Shown: positions 25,609 to 33,251 of the stretch, one piece after another
Numbering within the stretch: the stretch's first letter is position 1
Layout of the letters: every line of letters starts with the position of its first letter
Source of the DNA: Niallia sp. Man26
GTDB lineage: Bacteria > Bacillota > Bacilli > Bacillales > Cytobacillaceae
Assembly: GCF_022049065.2 (NCBI RefSeq)
Contig: NZ_CP095744.1
Location: 372,001-436,000 of the forward strand
Direction: 5' to 3'
DNA length: 64,000 bases
Position numbers and translations under genes: made by a program
Notes under the pieces: generated by a model
The model's input: the letters and a program-made list of their open reading frames with translations, nothing else
Told to the model about the DNA's origin: nothing
Database searches by the model: none

Positions 25609-25636
25609 AATTACATATTTTTTTATGTAATTTTTT
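25609..25636 (+). terminator. Hairpin with T run, first of two
   Basis: A perfect 9-bp stem (25609-25617 with 25624-25632), T6 loop, followed by TTTTATT. Confidence 0.65.
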
Positions 25637-25639
25637 ATT

Positions 25640-25675
25640 AGAAGTGCGTTCAATGAACGCACTTCTATTTTTTTT
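25640..25675 (+). terminator. Strong terminator, second of two
   Basis: Arms 25640-25652 and 25654-25666 (13 bp, AGAAGTGCGTTCA) are followed by ATTTTTTTTT. The T run lies on the plus strand. The hairpin may also serve the convergent minus-strand gene. Confidence 0.85.
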
Positions 25676-25688
25676 TGCGGCAGGCTGT

Positions 25689-26111
25689 TTATTCTTTACT
25701 ATAAACGGAATAATTAGCATGCAGCTGTCCATCTTGTCCAAGTATTCGCTGTGTAACGAACATTTGTGTTTTATCTGCTGATAATGATCTCGTTGCCTCG
25801 TTAAGGATGTTTCTATCTTTATATGCAGCAGAGATGAATTTTCCATCTGCAGTTATTTCATACTTAACAAAATCGACTCCTTGACCTTTAAAAGGATGCT
25901 TTTCCCCGTCAGGAATCCCGGAAAATTCCACTTGATATGTTTGTTCACTTTGTTCCTCCCAGCTGACGTGAAATAGCACTTTCTCGCCAACTAGCTTGAT
26001 ATTATACGTGCCTGAAGCAGGCGGACTGCCTAATGAATAATTAGATTCTTCCCTTAACAACTTCCATGTTCCGCAAAAGTCTTGAACAGCATTTCCTAGA
26101 CTTTGTTTCAT
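25689..26111 (-). CDS. Hypothetical lipocalin-like protein in the UvrA/AlkD-type operon
   Basis: A 140-residue protein with no signal peptide. It opens with a helix (LGNAVQDFCGTWKLLREES) and continues as short beta strands (GTYNIKLVGEKVLFHVSWEE, TYQVEFSGIPDGEKHPF, KYEITADGKFISAAYKD). GTWKL at about 14-18 resembles the first strand of lipocalin-like small-molecule binding barrels. It lies 22 bp after the UvrA-like gene and should be in the same transcript; GGAG is 11 nt before the ATG. Function is unknown; a ligand-binding role is a guess. Confidence 0.65.
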   Translation of the reverse strand: MKQSLGNAVQDFCGTWKLLREESNYSLGSPPASGTYNIKLVGEKVLFHVSWEEQSEQTYQVEFSGIPDGEKHPFKGQGVDFVKYEITADGKFISAAYKDRNILNEATRSLSADKTQMFVTQRILGQDGQLHANYSVYSKE

Positions 26112-26133
26112 AATATCCGTTGCTCCATTTCTG

Positions 26134-29100
26134 TTATTTTGCCAAGCTGTGATATACAGCCATCATATCTCGCTTATTTAATTCTCGAATGCGGTTGAAT
26201 ATTGGAATTTCTTTGACTTCCTCTGCAGCGCCTTCTGTAACCACATCGCTTACCGTACCAGTCAGCCATGTTTGTACTTTTACACCTTCAACTAATTCCT
26301 CTAATCCCTCTTCATTGATCCCGCTCGCATGACAGCTGATACACGGCACCGATAATTTCATGACACCATCATGAAGATTATCTTCCGAGATAACCTTTTT
26401 GCCTTTGCAGAAAGGACATGGATGACTTGCTTTTATTTTATTAATTTGGGTTACAATTTTTTTATATCCGAATGCTTCATATACATAGGTTAGCTTTTTG
26501 TATTTCCCATTCGTGAAATATTTATCAATAATACTTTCTCTCGTTTCATCAATACCAGTAAAATCACAGATTGTCAGCTCGTTTTTACTGCTTAAGTTTT
26601 TGATATTGTCTTTAATACTGCTCCAGAACGGCAACACATTTTGCAAAACAATTTCATAGCCGACAAAGCTTGCTAATTCAAGTTCCAGCATTTTAAGGGC
26701 TGCTTGTGTTTTTCGAGGCAGCAAGGAAACATCCTGCGTCAGTGGCATGTCTTTGCCGACGATTGCTTTAAGTTTCTCTAAAACTGGTAATGAGCCGACG
26801 ATATTAATAATCTTTGTAATAGGAAGTTGAATTAACTCCCGGATATCGACGTCACTAATCAACAGCTTTTTCTCGTGATTTAATATAGTGCCATTACAAA
26901 TTGGGCAAGGTATCATTTCTTTTGATTGCTTCATCTGTTCTTTAATGATGGATTTTGACACAACCATATAACGGCCAAGTATAAAGTTGAAGCCTTCCCA
27001 TTTCTTTGAAGACTTTGTCGCTTTATCATAAAATGACTTGTCCCAATAGCCATATAAGAAGGTATGTTTTTCTGCTTCTGTTAACTCGTTATAGCTCTTA
27101 CTCAAATCATGACCTAATTCATTTTTTATTTCCTCGAAAAGAAAATGTATTTTTGCATGTTGATAATATTTCAGCACTTCCATCACATCAGGATGTAATA
27201 AGCCGTCCCAAAATGGAACTGTTTTATCTTGAATCACTAACTCAAAATCAAATTTTTCCATTTCTCTGCGCCCGGAACAGCTTGGACAGTGATTAGCTTG
27301 ACTATAAAAATCAAAGCTTTTTGTATCTTTATTAGCTGGATGAGCAGATACGATATGATTAATTATTCCGCCTATTTCAAAAAGAAAACTGTATTGGCTA
27401 TATAAGTGCCTCTCTAAATCAATAGCGATGACTGGTGCAATTTTTTCAGATTCATATTCGCCGTAAATCAATCGTGCCATAGAAGAAAGACTCTTAAGAA
27501 TGCCGCCTTTATAGACGTTTTCAGCTTGTTTAAAATAACTGATATGATTTTCCGTTAAATAATTTATTCCCTTTACTGAATCTAATTGGGATGATATATG
27601 TATCGATTCATCATTCTTCTCAGTATTTTTTTGGCTGAAATATTCATCATGACTGACCACATCAAGATGCAGCACAGGTTCGGACTGTCTTTTTCCAAAA
27701 TCTACAATAAAATCAGAGCTTTCAAGCATATAAGCATTATGTTCAATCATTATGATGGAGACTGTTTGATCTTCCAAAATAATTCTTACACTATCAATGA
27801 ATTGATTTAAGATATTTTGTGATAACCCTTTAGAAGGCTCATCAAATATAAATAGTGTATGCGGATTTCTGGTGTTGGCAAACAGCTCTGAAACTAAGTG
27901 AACACATTGAAATTCACCTGTTGACAGTGTCTGTGTTTTTCGTTCCAATGTTAAATATCCGAGCCCAAGCTTAATCAATAAACTTAGCCGTTTATGGACA
28001 ATGTCTTCTTTTGGAAGCTCTTCAACAATATCTTCAATTGAGCGCTGAAAAACATCTTCTATTTCGCTGCTATATTTTGATAGCTTCCTTTTTATATCAA
28101 GAAATGTCGCAATGGTTGACCTGCTCGTGATGGACTGATTCCGGTCCTGACCTACCATTACGAGTTTGTCTTTTGGGTATCGCTTCAGAAAATCCCTTGC
28201 AATACACTCATTTACTAAAGTTGATTTACCGCAGCCAGATTCACCTGTAAAGGTTACAAGTCTATTTTTTGGAATCTCGATTTCCGCCATTTGAATATTG
28301 CGGCAATACAAATCGTAAAATGGATAGAATTCAGTTGGAGTTTCCTCATTCCGTTCCCAAAGTATGGCTTGCGGACGCGGAGATTCTTTCACTAGCTTTC
28401 CTCCGTATTTACCGCTGCCTGGCCCAAAGAACAATTGCTTATCTGCTGCATTTAATACACTATCTGAATGATCTATCAGCCAAATTTGGTTTTTACAGCC
28501 TAATTGTTGAACCTGTTCTAATATTTTTAATAGCGTGTCATGATCAAGACCAACCGATATTTCATCAATAATAATCACCGTATTGCTGCTGGCAGACATA
28601 AATTCTGCCAAATATAGACGGGTTAGTTCTCCGCCCGATAAGGTGCCCATTATCCGGTTTAATGTTAAGTAACCTATATTCATATTGATAATATTGCGAA
28701 GAACAAGCTGTCTTTCTTCACTAATATTTAATTCCTTCGCCAAGGAATAGATCGTTTCAACACTTAAATTATTCACATCAGAAATGCTGTGAGGATGATT
28801 TCTAAGCTTTAGCAGATGTTGCTCTACATCTTCACTATAACGCTTGCCATCGCACTTTTTACATGTAACATTTTTTGTCGTTCCCCGCCCTTTGCATGCA
28901 GGGCACCATCCTAACGCATTATTAAAAGAAAATACCTCTGGTGACAGATGAAACATTTCTCCAAACTTATTTCGTATCTCTTTAAAAACACCAGTATGTG
29001 TGCCAATAGTAGAGCGTGGATTGGAAGAAATCGAGGATTTTCCAAGAAAAAGCACTAACGGCATATTCTCCATATTAATAGCGCTAAAATTGGTTTCCAT

Positions 29101-29295
29101 AATATCTGCAAATAAATATTGGTATTCCGCTTTAGGCAATAGAGAAACAAGCCGTTTTTTTGATTCCTCCCCTATTGTTTGACAAAAGGTAGTTTTTCCT
29201 GACCCGGATAAGCCTGCAATTCCGAGCGACCGATCCTCTGGCAAGATTGCATCTAAACGGTTAATATTGTTGGCAATTAACTGATTGATTTTAAT
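26134..29295 (-). CDS. UvrA-like ATPase with extended, rearranged architecture
   Basis: About 1053 residues. The first ATPase half has Walker A GLSGSGKTT at about 40, a CxxC zinc pair region (CPACKGRG, CKKCDGKR), signature LSGGE and Walker B VIIIDEISVGLD. The second half has GESGCGKST, a degenerate signature LSTGE and LFIFDEPSKGL. A further 500 residues follow that resemble the UvrA region between Walker A and signature (CPSCSGRREM, ILYG-like TFLYGY), with more CxxC pairs (CPIC, CPFC, CISC) and no Walker A. Homology with UvrA starts at INQLIANNINRLDAILPED, upstream of the first normal start (TTG 29244). The codon 9 nt after AAGGAG is ATT at 29293-29295, taken here as start. Likely a DNA-damage recognition or drug-resistance UvrA paralogue. 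Confidence 0.75.
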   Translation of the reverse strand: MKINQLIANNINRLDAILPEDRSLGIAGLSGSGKTTFCQTIGEESKKRLVSLLPKAEYQYLFADIMETNFSAINMENMPLVLFLGKSSISSNPRSTIGTHTGVFKEIRNKFGEMFHLSPEVFSFNNALGWCPACKGRGTTKNVTCKKCDGKRYSEDVEQHLLKLRNHPHSISDVNNLSVETIYSLAKELNISEERQLVLRNIINMNIGYLTLNRIMGTLSGGELTRLYLAEFMSASSNTVIIIDEISVGLDHDTLLKILEQVQQLGCKNQIWLIDHSDSVLNAADKQLFFGPGSGKYGGKLVKESPRPQAILWERNEETPTEFYPFYDLYCRNIQMAEIEIPKNRLVTFTGESGCGKSTLVNECIARDFLKRYPKDKLVMVGQDRNQSITSRSTIATFLDIKRKLSKYSSEIEDVFQRSIEDIVEELPKEDIVHKRLSLLIKLGLGYLTLERKTQTLSTGEFQCVHLVSELFANTRNPHTLFIFDEPSKGLSQNILNQFIDSVRIILEDQTVSIIMIEHNAYMLESSDFIVDFGKRQSEPVLHLDVVSHDEYFSQKNTEKNDESIHISSQLDSVKGINYLTENHISYFKQAENVYKGGILKSLSSMARLIYGEYESEKIAPVIAIDLERHLYSQYSFLFEIGGIINHIVSAHPANKDTKSFDFYSQANHCPSCSGRREMEKFDFELVIQDKTVPFWDGLLHPDVMEVLKYYQHAKIHFLFEEIKNELGHDLSKSYNELTEAEKHTFLYGYWDKSFYDKATKSSKKWEGFNFILGRYMVVSKSIIKEQMKQSKEMIPCPICNGTILNHEKKLLISDVDIRELIQLPITKIINIVGSLPVLEKLKAIVGKDMPLTQDVSLLPRKTQAALKMLELELASFVGYEIVLQNVLPFWSSIKDNIKNLSSKNELTICDFTGIDETRESIIDKYFTNGKYKKLTYVYEAFGYKKIVTQINKIKASHPCPFCKGKKVISEDNLHDGVMKLSVPCISCHASGINEEGLEELVEGVKVQTWLTGTVSDVVTEGAAEEVKEIPIFNRIRELNKRDMMAVYHSLAK

Positions 29296-29319
29296 CGTTA
29301 TTCTCTCCTTACATTCTAA

Positions 29320-30027
29320 TTAGCATCTGACATATTTACGTTTAAATCCCAGTTTTCCTCTATCCACTTCTTTTTGAATATTTTCATAAGCATGTAAGAA
29401 GCTGCTTTTTTTATTAGCTCGTTTCATTTCGACAATACCTATTTGTTGTGCTGTTTCAACTGCCTTTTCATGTAGCGGCAAATAAGAAACACCAACAGTA
29501 TATATAAAATTATTCATAGCAGATTTTGTTCGTTCAGGCGATTCTGCAATTGTTTCTTTAATATTTTCTAGCATGCTTGAAATCTTGCTCTCGGAAAACT
29601 CGGTGTCTTTGCGATTTCCTAGCATCCAGCAATAACAGCTCCAGCCTGCAGACATCTTCAATTCGTCTCCGCTTGCAATCCACTTATCAGCAACCTCTTG
29701 GGCAATATCAGACTCAGATAATGTTACCGCTACCACATAATCGGACAGCATATAAAAGTAAGCACCATCTATCCACCGATCGTAATCCGATTCTGTCATG
29801 CCTTTTGGGTCTGCAATAATGCCTGCGAAATACATTGCATCATAGTTCCCAGTTGCATATAGCTCTTCTGCCAATGATTGATTAATTTTAATTTTTTTAG
29901 CGATTGGTTTCATAGCACCTGTAGCCACACCAAATAAAGGCTCATGAGCACCATTGGACATGTAAATCTTTTTTGTGCGTTCCTTGCCAAGTGCTTCAAG
30001 CTCACTCATTACCGTTTGAAAATCCAT
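29320..30027 (-). CDS. DNA alkylation repair protein (AlkD-like HEAT-repeat family)
   Basis: A 235-residue, all-helical protein of the DNA alkylation repair family, which includes AlkC/AlkD glycosylases that remove alkylated bases without flipping them. Signs are GVATGAMKPIAKKI near 34-47, the paired helices with SDYVVAVTLSESDIAQEVADKW and SAGWSCYCWMLGNRK, and TVGVSYLPLHEKAVETAQ near the end. The Asp/Trp of AlkD catalysis cannot be placed with certainty. First gene of an operon with the UvrA-like ATPase (24 bp apart) and the lipocalin-like protein. GGAGAGG lies 6 nt before the ATG. Confidence 0.85.
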   Translation of the reverse strand: MDFQTVMSELEALGKERTKKIYMSNGAHEPLFGVATGAMKPIAKKIKINQSLAEELYATGNYDAMYFAGIIADPKGMTESDYDRWIDGAYFYMLSDYVVAVTLSESDIAQEVADKWIASGDELKMSAGWSCYCWMLGNRKDTEFSESKISSMLENIKETIAESPERTKSAMNNFIYTVGVSYLPLHEKAVETAQQIGIVEMKRANKKSSFLHAYENIQKEVDRGKLGFKRKYVRC

Positions 30028-30121
30028 TGTCTTCCTCTCCTAGTTAAGCTCTTTCATATCTTCCATTTTACCATTATTTTTTTGCCTGTATTCTCCTACT
30101 TTTGATATAGATGAAATAAAA

Positions 30122-30144
30122 CAGAGCTGTCCGAAACAGCTCTG
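30122..30144 (-). terminator. Terminator of the AraC/GyrI regulator gene
   Basis: A 9-bp stem (30122-30130 with 30136-30144), 5-nt loop, then GTTTTATTTC on the minus strand. Confidence 0.8.
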
Positions 30145-30153
30145 AATCATCTA

Positions 30154-31029
30154 CTAGTATTTTGCTACAACAGGAATCCAAATCTCCGTTTTAACAGCTG
30201 GTGAAGTTAAATCTTTATTTTTAATGGACAGAATCTCAGGACCTTCTACTGCTTCATAGTTAGAAGACGGAAACCATTCTGAGTATATTCTTCCCCATGT
30301 TGCTTGCAGTGTACTTGGGAATGGGCCGATAGATTCAAAAACCGCCCAAGTCAAAGCTGGCACTTCAAGTTTAGAAAAGTGTTCCGGACAGCTTTCCGTT
30401 GTAGCTACACCAATATATTGATCAAGCTCCCCTTTTTCCTCCATCCGCCCTTCTGAAAAGTTAAGAGATGCTTGTATCATTCCTTTAGGCTCTAAATTGG
30501 ACAGCTGCTGCAATTGTGCTATTTTCTCCATCGTTAATGACTGCCACATCGCTGTTATTTCTGGATTCTCTCCTTCAAATATTATTGGAACTCTTTTCAT
30601 AATACCAACTATTTGAAAGGGGTCTTTCTGTTCTATACGGTAATTCATTTCATTACCTCCTCTAATAGATAATTCGAAGGTCATGTGCGGATACGCTTTT
30701 AACTGAATACTTTTGCGTTTTACTTCTGATGGGGTAACACCATGCAGCTGTTGAAAAGCTCTAGTAAATGCATCAGGCGAATTGTACCCATATTTTAGAG
30801 CTGCATCAATTATTTTTATGCTGCTATTAGTTAGTTCAAGTGCTGCTAAACTAAGACGTCTGCGGCGGATATATTCTGAAAGAGAAATCCCAGCCAAAAA
30901 GGAAAACATCCTTTTAAAATGATACTCTGAACAATGTGCTAACCTTGCTACCACTTTAAAGTCTATTTCGTTCGTTAAATTCTCCTCAATATATTTCATT
31001 GCATCATTCATGTTTTTTAGCGAATCCAT
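30154..31029 (-). CDS. AraC family regulator with GyrI-like effector domain
   Basis: A 291-residue regulator. Here the AraC helix-turn-helix is N-terminal (residues about 8-105: [47 protein letters not shown]). Residues about 128-291 form a GyrI/SOUL-like ligand-binding domain ([21 protein letters not shown], ending [10 protein letters not shown]), as in Rob and BmrR-type drug sensors. GGAGG lies 7 nt before the ATG. No target gene is obvious; the adjacent AlkD operon is only a possibility. Confidence 0.9.
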   Translation of the reverse strand: MDSLKNMNDAMKYIEENLTNEIDFKVVARLAHCSEYHFKRMFSFLAGISLSEYIRRRRLSLAALELTNSSIKIIDAALKYGYNSPDAFTRAFQQLHGVTPSEVKRKSIQLKAYPHMTFELSIRGGNEMNYRIEQKDPFQIVGIMKRVPIIFEGENPEITAMWQSLTMEKIAQLQQLSNLEPKGMIQASLNFSEGRMEEKGELDQYIGVATTESCPEHFSKLEVPALTWAVFESIGPFPSTLQATWGRIYSEWFPSSNYEAVEGPEILSIKNKDLTSPAVKTEIWIPVVAKY

Positions 31030-31110
31030 TTTACGACCTCCTCAACCAAATAATAGCTGAAATGATTGCCAGCAACCCGACATTTTGTGCACGATTATGC
31101 AGGGTTAAAA

Positions 31111-31143
31111 AAACCTTCCAATCGAAATATCAGTGGAAGGTTT
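31111..31143. terminator. Bidirectional hairpin terminator
   Basis: A perfect 10-bp stem (31111-31120 with 31134-31143); the minus strand continues with a T run. It serves the DUF1801/YdeI gene. Confidence 0.85.
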
Positions 31144-31153
31144 CATTTTTAAT

Positions 31154-31750
31154 TTACTTGTCGTTTAAGCCTTTGCCGTCAAGAATATGCTGTACATATT
31201 TGTCTACTCTAGCGGCTCGAGTTTTTGCTTGTTTTGCTTGTGAAAAATGTAATAAATATGCTCTTTGTCTTCCAGGTGTCAATCCTTCGAATGCAGACTT
31301 TAATGCTGGGATTTCTGCAAATTTTATCTGCAGCTCTTCAGGCATGGAGTATTCTTCATTCTTCTTTAATTCAACCTCTAAGCCGGCCTCTTCTACTGCA
31401 ATAGCTTCTTTAATATAGGCTTTTAAGACTGATTCCATGTCTATTATTTGCTGAACATTAGTAAACCGGATTTGCCGGGCTGCTTGTACATTCTCTGTTT
31501 GCTGAACAAGAATACCTTGTGGGTCTTTTATTAATGCGCCTTTATGAAACAGAAGAGCAACATACTCTTTGAAACCATGGATTAATACGACGTTCTTATC
31601 ATTAAGTGTATAACAAGGATGCATCCACTTAAAATCCTCTGTAAGCTCACAGTCAAGAATGATATTACGTAATATTCTATATTCCTCTTGCCATGTTTTT
31701 GCTTTATTCAAAAATTCATCGACCTTAGGATTAGTTTTATAATTTGACAT
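31154..31750 (-). CDS. YdeI-like DUF1801/OmdA-type protein
   Basis: A 198-residue protein with an N-terminal DUF1801 domain (about 8-110: TEDFKWMHPCYTLNDKNVVL, LIHGFKEYVALLFHKGALI) and a C-terminal YdeI/OmpD-associated segment (LTPGRQRAYLLHFSQAKQAK, TRAARVDKYVQHILDGKGL). The family is common in Bacillus and has no proven function. AAGGAG lies 9 nt before the ATG. Single gene with terminator. Confidence 0.88.
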   Translation of the reverse strand: MSNYKTNPKVDEFLNKAKTWQEEYRILRNIILDCELTEDFKWMHPCYTLNDKNVVLIHGFKEYVALLFHKGALIKDPQGILVQQTENVQAARQIRFTNVQQIIDMESVLKAYIKEAIAVEEAGLEVELKKNEEYSMPEELQIKFAEIPALKSAFEGLTPGRQRAYLLHFSQAKQAKTRAARVDKYVQHILDGKGLNDK

Positions 31751-31868
31751 GAAAAAATACTCCTTTTCGCGTTTCGTTTACCTGACAATTATGTATGTGG
31801 TTCTATTATAATCGATTATTATATGTTTTAATATGTGCTATTTGTGTTAAACAGCCTGAGACTGCGAC

Positions 31869-31908
31869 GTAAAAAATCCAGCAACTAAAATAGTGCTGGA
31901 TTTTTTAC
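31869..31908. terminator. Bidirectional hairpin terminator
   Basis: A perfect 15-bp stem (31869-31883 with 31894-31908), 10-nt loop, with A6 and T6 at the two sides. Confidence 0.9.
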
Positions 31909-31918
31909 AATACAGTCA

Positions 31919-32218
31919 TTATTTTTTTACACCATCAGGATAATTCTTCGCATGATATTTATCTCCTAAATGAGTGAAATCATCAACCGTTTTGCGCAAC
32001 TCATTCATAAGTGTATACTTTACGTCATGCATCGTTTTATAAAAGGCATACTCTTCACAGCCCTCATGCTTAATTCCTGCTAAGGCGTTTGATGATACGA
32101 TTCTCCGATGTTCATCAATTAATTTATCAAGTGCTTCAAACACATGCTGCGTGTATTTTGCTACATTCTTATGCTCCATTTTTAATTGATCCTGCAGTTG
32201 TTGAATTTGTTTGTCCAT
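31919..32218 (-). CDS. Hypothetical alpha-helical protein (99 residues)
   Basis: A small all-helical protein starting with a Gln/Lys-rich coiled-coil-like helix (MDKQIQQLQDQLKMEHKNVAKY) and holding several His residues spaced along helices (EHKNVAKYTQH, DEHRRIV, MHDVKYT, DFTHLGDKYHAKNY). A metal-binding four-helix fold is possible but not shown. The ATG at 32218 is chosen with GAGG 6 nt upstream; the ATG at 32230 has no site. A strong terminator follows. No family recognised. Confidence 0.65.
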   Translation of the reverse strand: MDKQIQQLQDQLKMEHKNVAKYTQHVFEALDKLIDEHRRIVSSNALAGIKHEGCEEYAFYKTMHDVKYTLMNELRKTVDDFTHLGDKYHAKNYPDGVKK

Positions 32219-32312
32219 TTCGACCCTCATTTCTTTGTTCTAATCATAAACAAACTTTTATTAATATGTTTTCAAAAAATGGACTGTATCATGACTTGTA
32301 AAATTTACATCT

Positions 32313-33119
32313 TTAAAAAAACAGTTCCCAGTAAATTATAAGAGTAAACATTTTGCCTGCTCCGATTAGTCTTTGCTTCTGTACCAGTATTTGGTACACT
32401 TCTTTAAAGCCGATTTTGGAATAAAGCTTTAAAGCAGGTTCATTATTTAACATTACTTGCAGATAAGCATATTGCGCTCCATTATCCTTGCCCCAGTCCA
32501 GGATATTTTGAATTAGCACTGTCCCATACCCTTTATTACGACAGTTGCTGGCTGTGACGATATCAAATAATCCGATATATCCTCTTTCTAATACACACAT
32601 CCCACATGCAAGTATTTCACCACTATCGTTCTTCAGCAGAAAATAGGCAGTTTTCGCCACAATGTTTTTTAGCATTTTCGCTAATGTTACTTGATTACTC
32701 CCACTAATATGATTGAGGTGGCAATAGTAATTAAACCAATGTTCTTCGAAAGTTTGATAAAATTCAGCCTTATGTACTACTGCAATATTTACATCTTCTA
32801 AAGGCAATACTTGAACAGCGGTTAACCCAGCTTGAATATAGCCATTTTTCGCTAAATTCTCATCCAAGTTTTCCGGTAAAGCTTGCTTCGTCATTTTAAA
32901 AATTGGCTTTAAATTTCTGTTACGATAGGTTTGTTCGATAGTACTAATTTTATTAGCAACCTCTTGATAGGAAGAATATATCGGATTGACGGAATTTGCT
33001 CTGTTGGTATAGCCATCAGCAAAACGCAATACCCATCCATCATACACATTTGTTTGTAAAGCAGGTAAGGCGTTCATGGACAGTTCCTCTATAATTTGAA
33101 TCCAGTTTGTTCTCGACAT
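32313..33119 (-). CDS. GNAT family N-acetyltransferase with frameshifted C-terminus
   Basis: A 268-residue acetyltransferase. The N-terminal half (NVYDGWVLRFADGYTNRANSV) is the domain found before GNAT folds in this subgroup; the GNAT core holds GLFDIVTASNCRNKGYGTVLIQ (acetyl-CoA loop) and LQVMLNNEPALKLYSKIGFKEVYQ. After YQ the frame runs into an unrelated tail (ILVQKQRL...WELFF). One base less in the AAA at 32390-32392 would give YQYWYRSKD and a stop at 32366-32368, the usual GNAT end. So the tail is most likely caused by a one-base insertion. Strong GGGAGGGG precedes the ATG. Confidence 0.85.
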   Translation of the reverse strand: MSRTNWIQIIEELSMNALPALQTNVYDGWVLRFADGYTNRANSVNPIYSSYQEVANKISTIEQTYRNRNLKPIFKMTKQALPENLDENLAKNGYIQAGLTAVQVLPLEDVNIAVVHKAEFYQTFEEHWFNYYCHLNHISGSNQVTLAKMLKNIVAKTAYFLLKNDSGEILACGMCVLERGYIGLFDIVTASNCRNKGYGTVLIQNILDWGKDNGAQYAYLQVMLNNEPALKLYSKIGFKEVYQILVQKQRLIGAGKMFTLIIYWELFF

Positions 33120-33223
33120 TTTACCCCTCCCGTTTAATTGAATAAAAATACTTATTAACTAATAATTATACAAAATTACATAAATTCCTTCTTCCCTAAC
33201 ATGATATTTTTTTCATAGCAAAA

Positions 33224-33251
33224 AGAAGCATGAAAACTTCTTCATGCTTCT
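33224..33251 (-). terminator. Terminator of the ROK regulator gene
   Basis: A perfect 11-bp stem (33224-33234 with 33241-33251), 6-nt loop, then TTTTTGC on the minus strand. It overlaps the last codon. Confidence 0.85.

Larger units (their letters stand above)
25528..25675 (+). ncRNA. Candidate short untranslated transcript
   Basis: The promoter above is followed within 150 bp by two hairpins with T runs (25609-25632 and 25640-25666) and no convincing coding frame. An ATG at 25542 has no room for a ribosome binding site after the expected start, and its frame reads through both hairpins. A small RNA, or the leftover flanks of a deleted regulator gene, would both fit. Confidence 0.4.

Noticed and set aside
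25542-25781. A 79-residue plus-strand frame after the orphan promoter
   Set aside because: It would be translated through two terminators, has no ribosome binding site, and overlaps the convergent gene.
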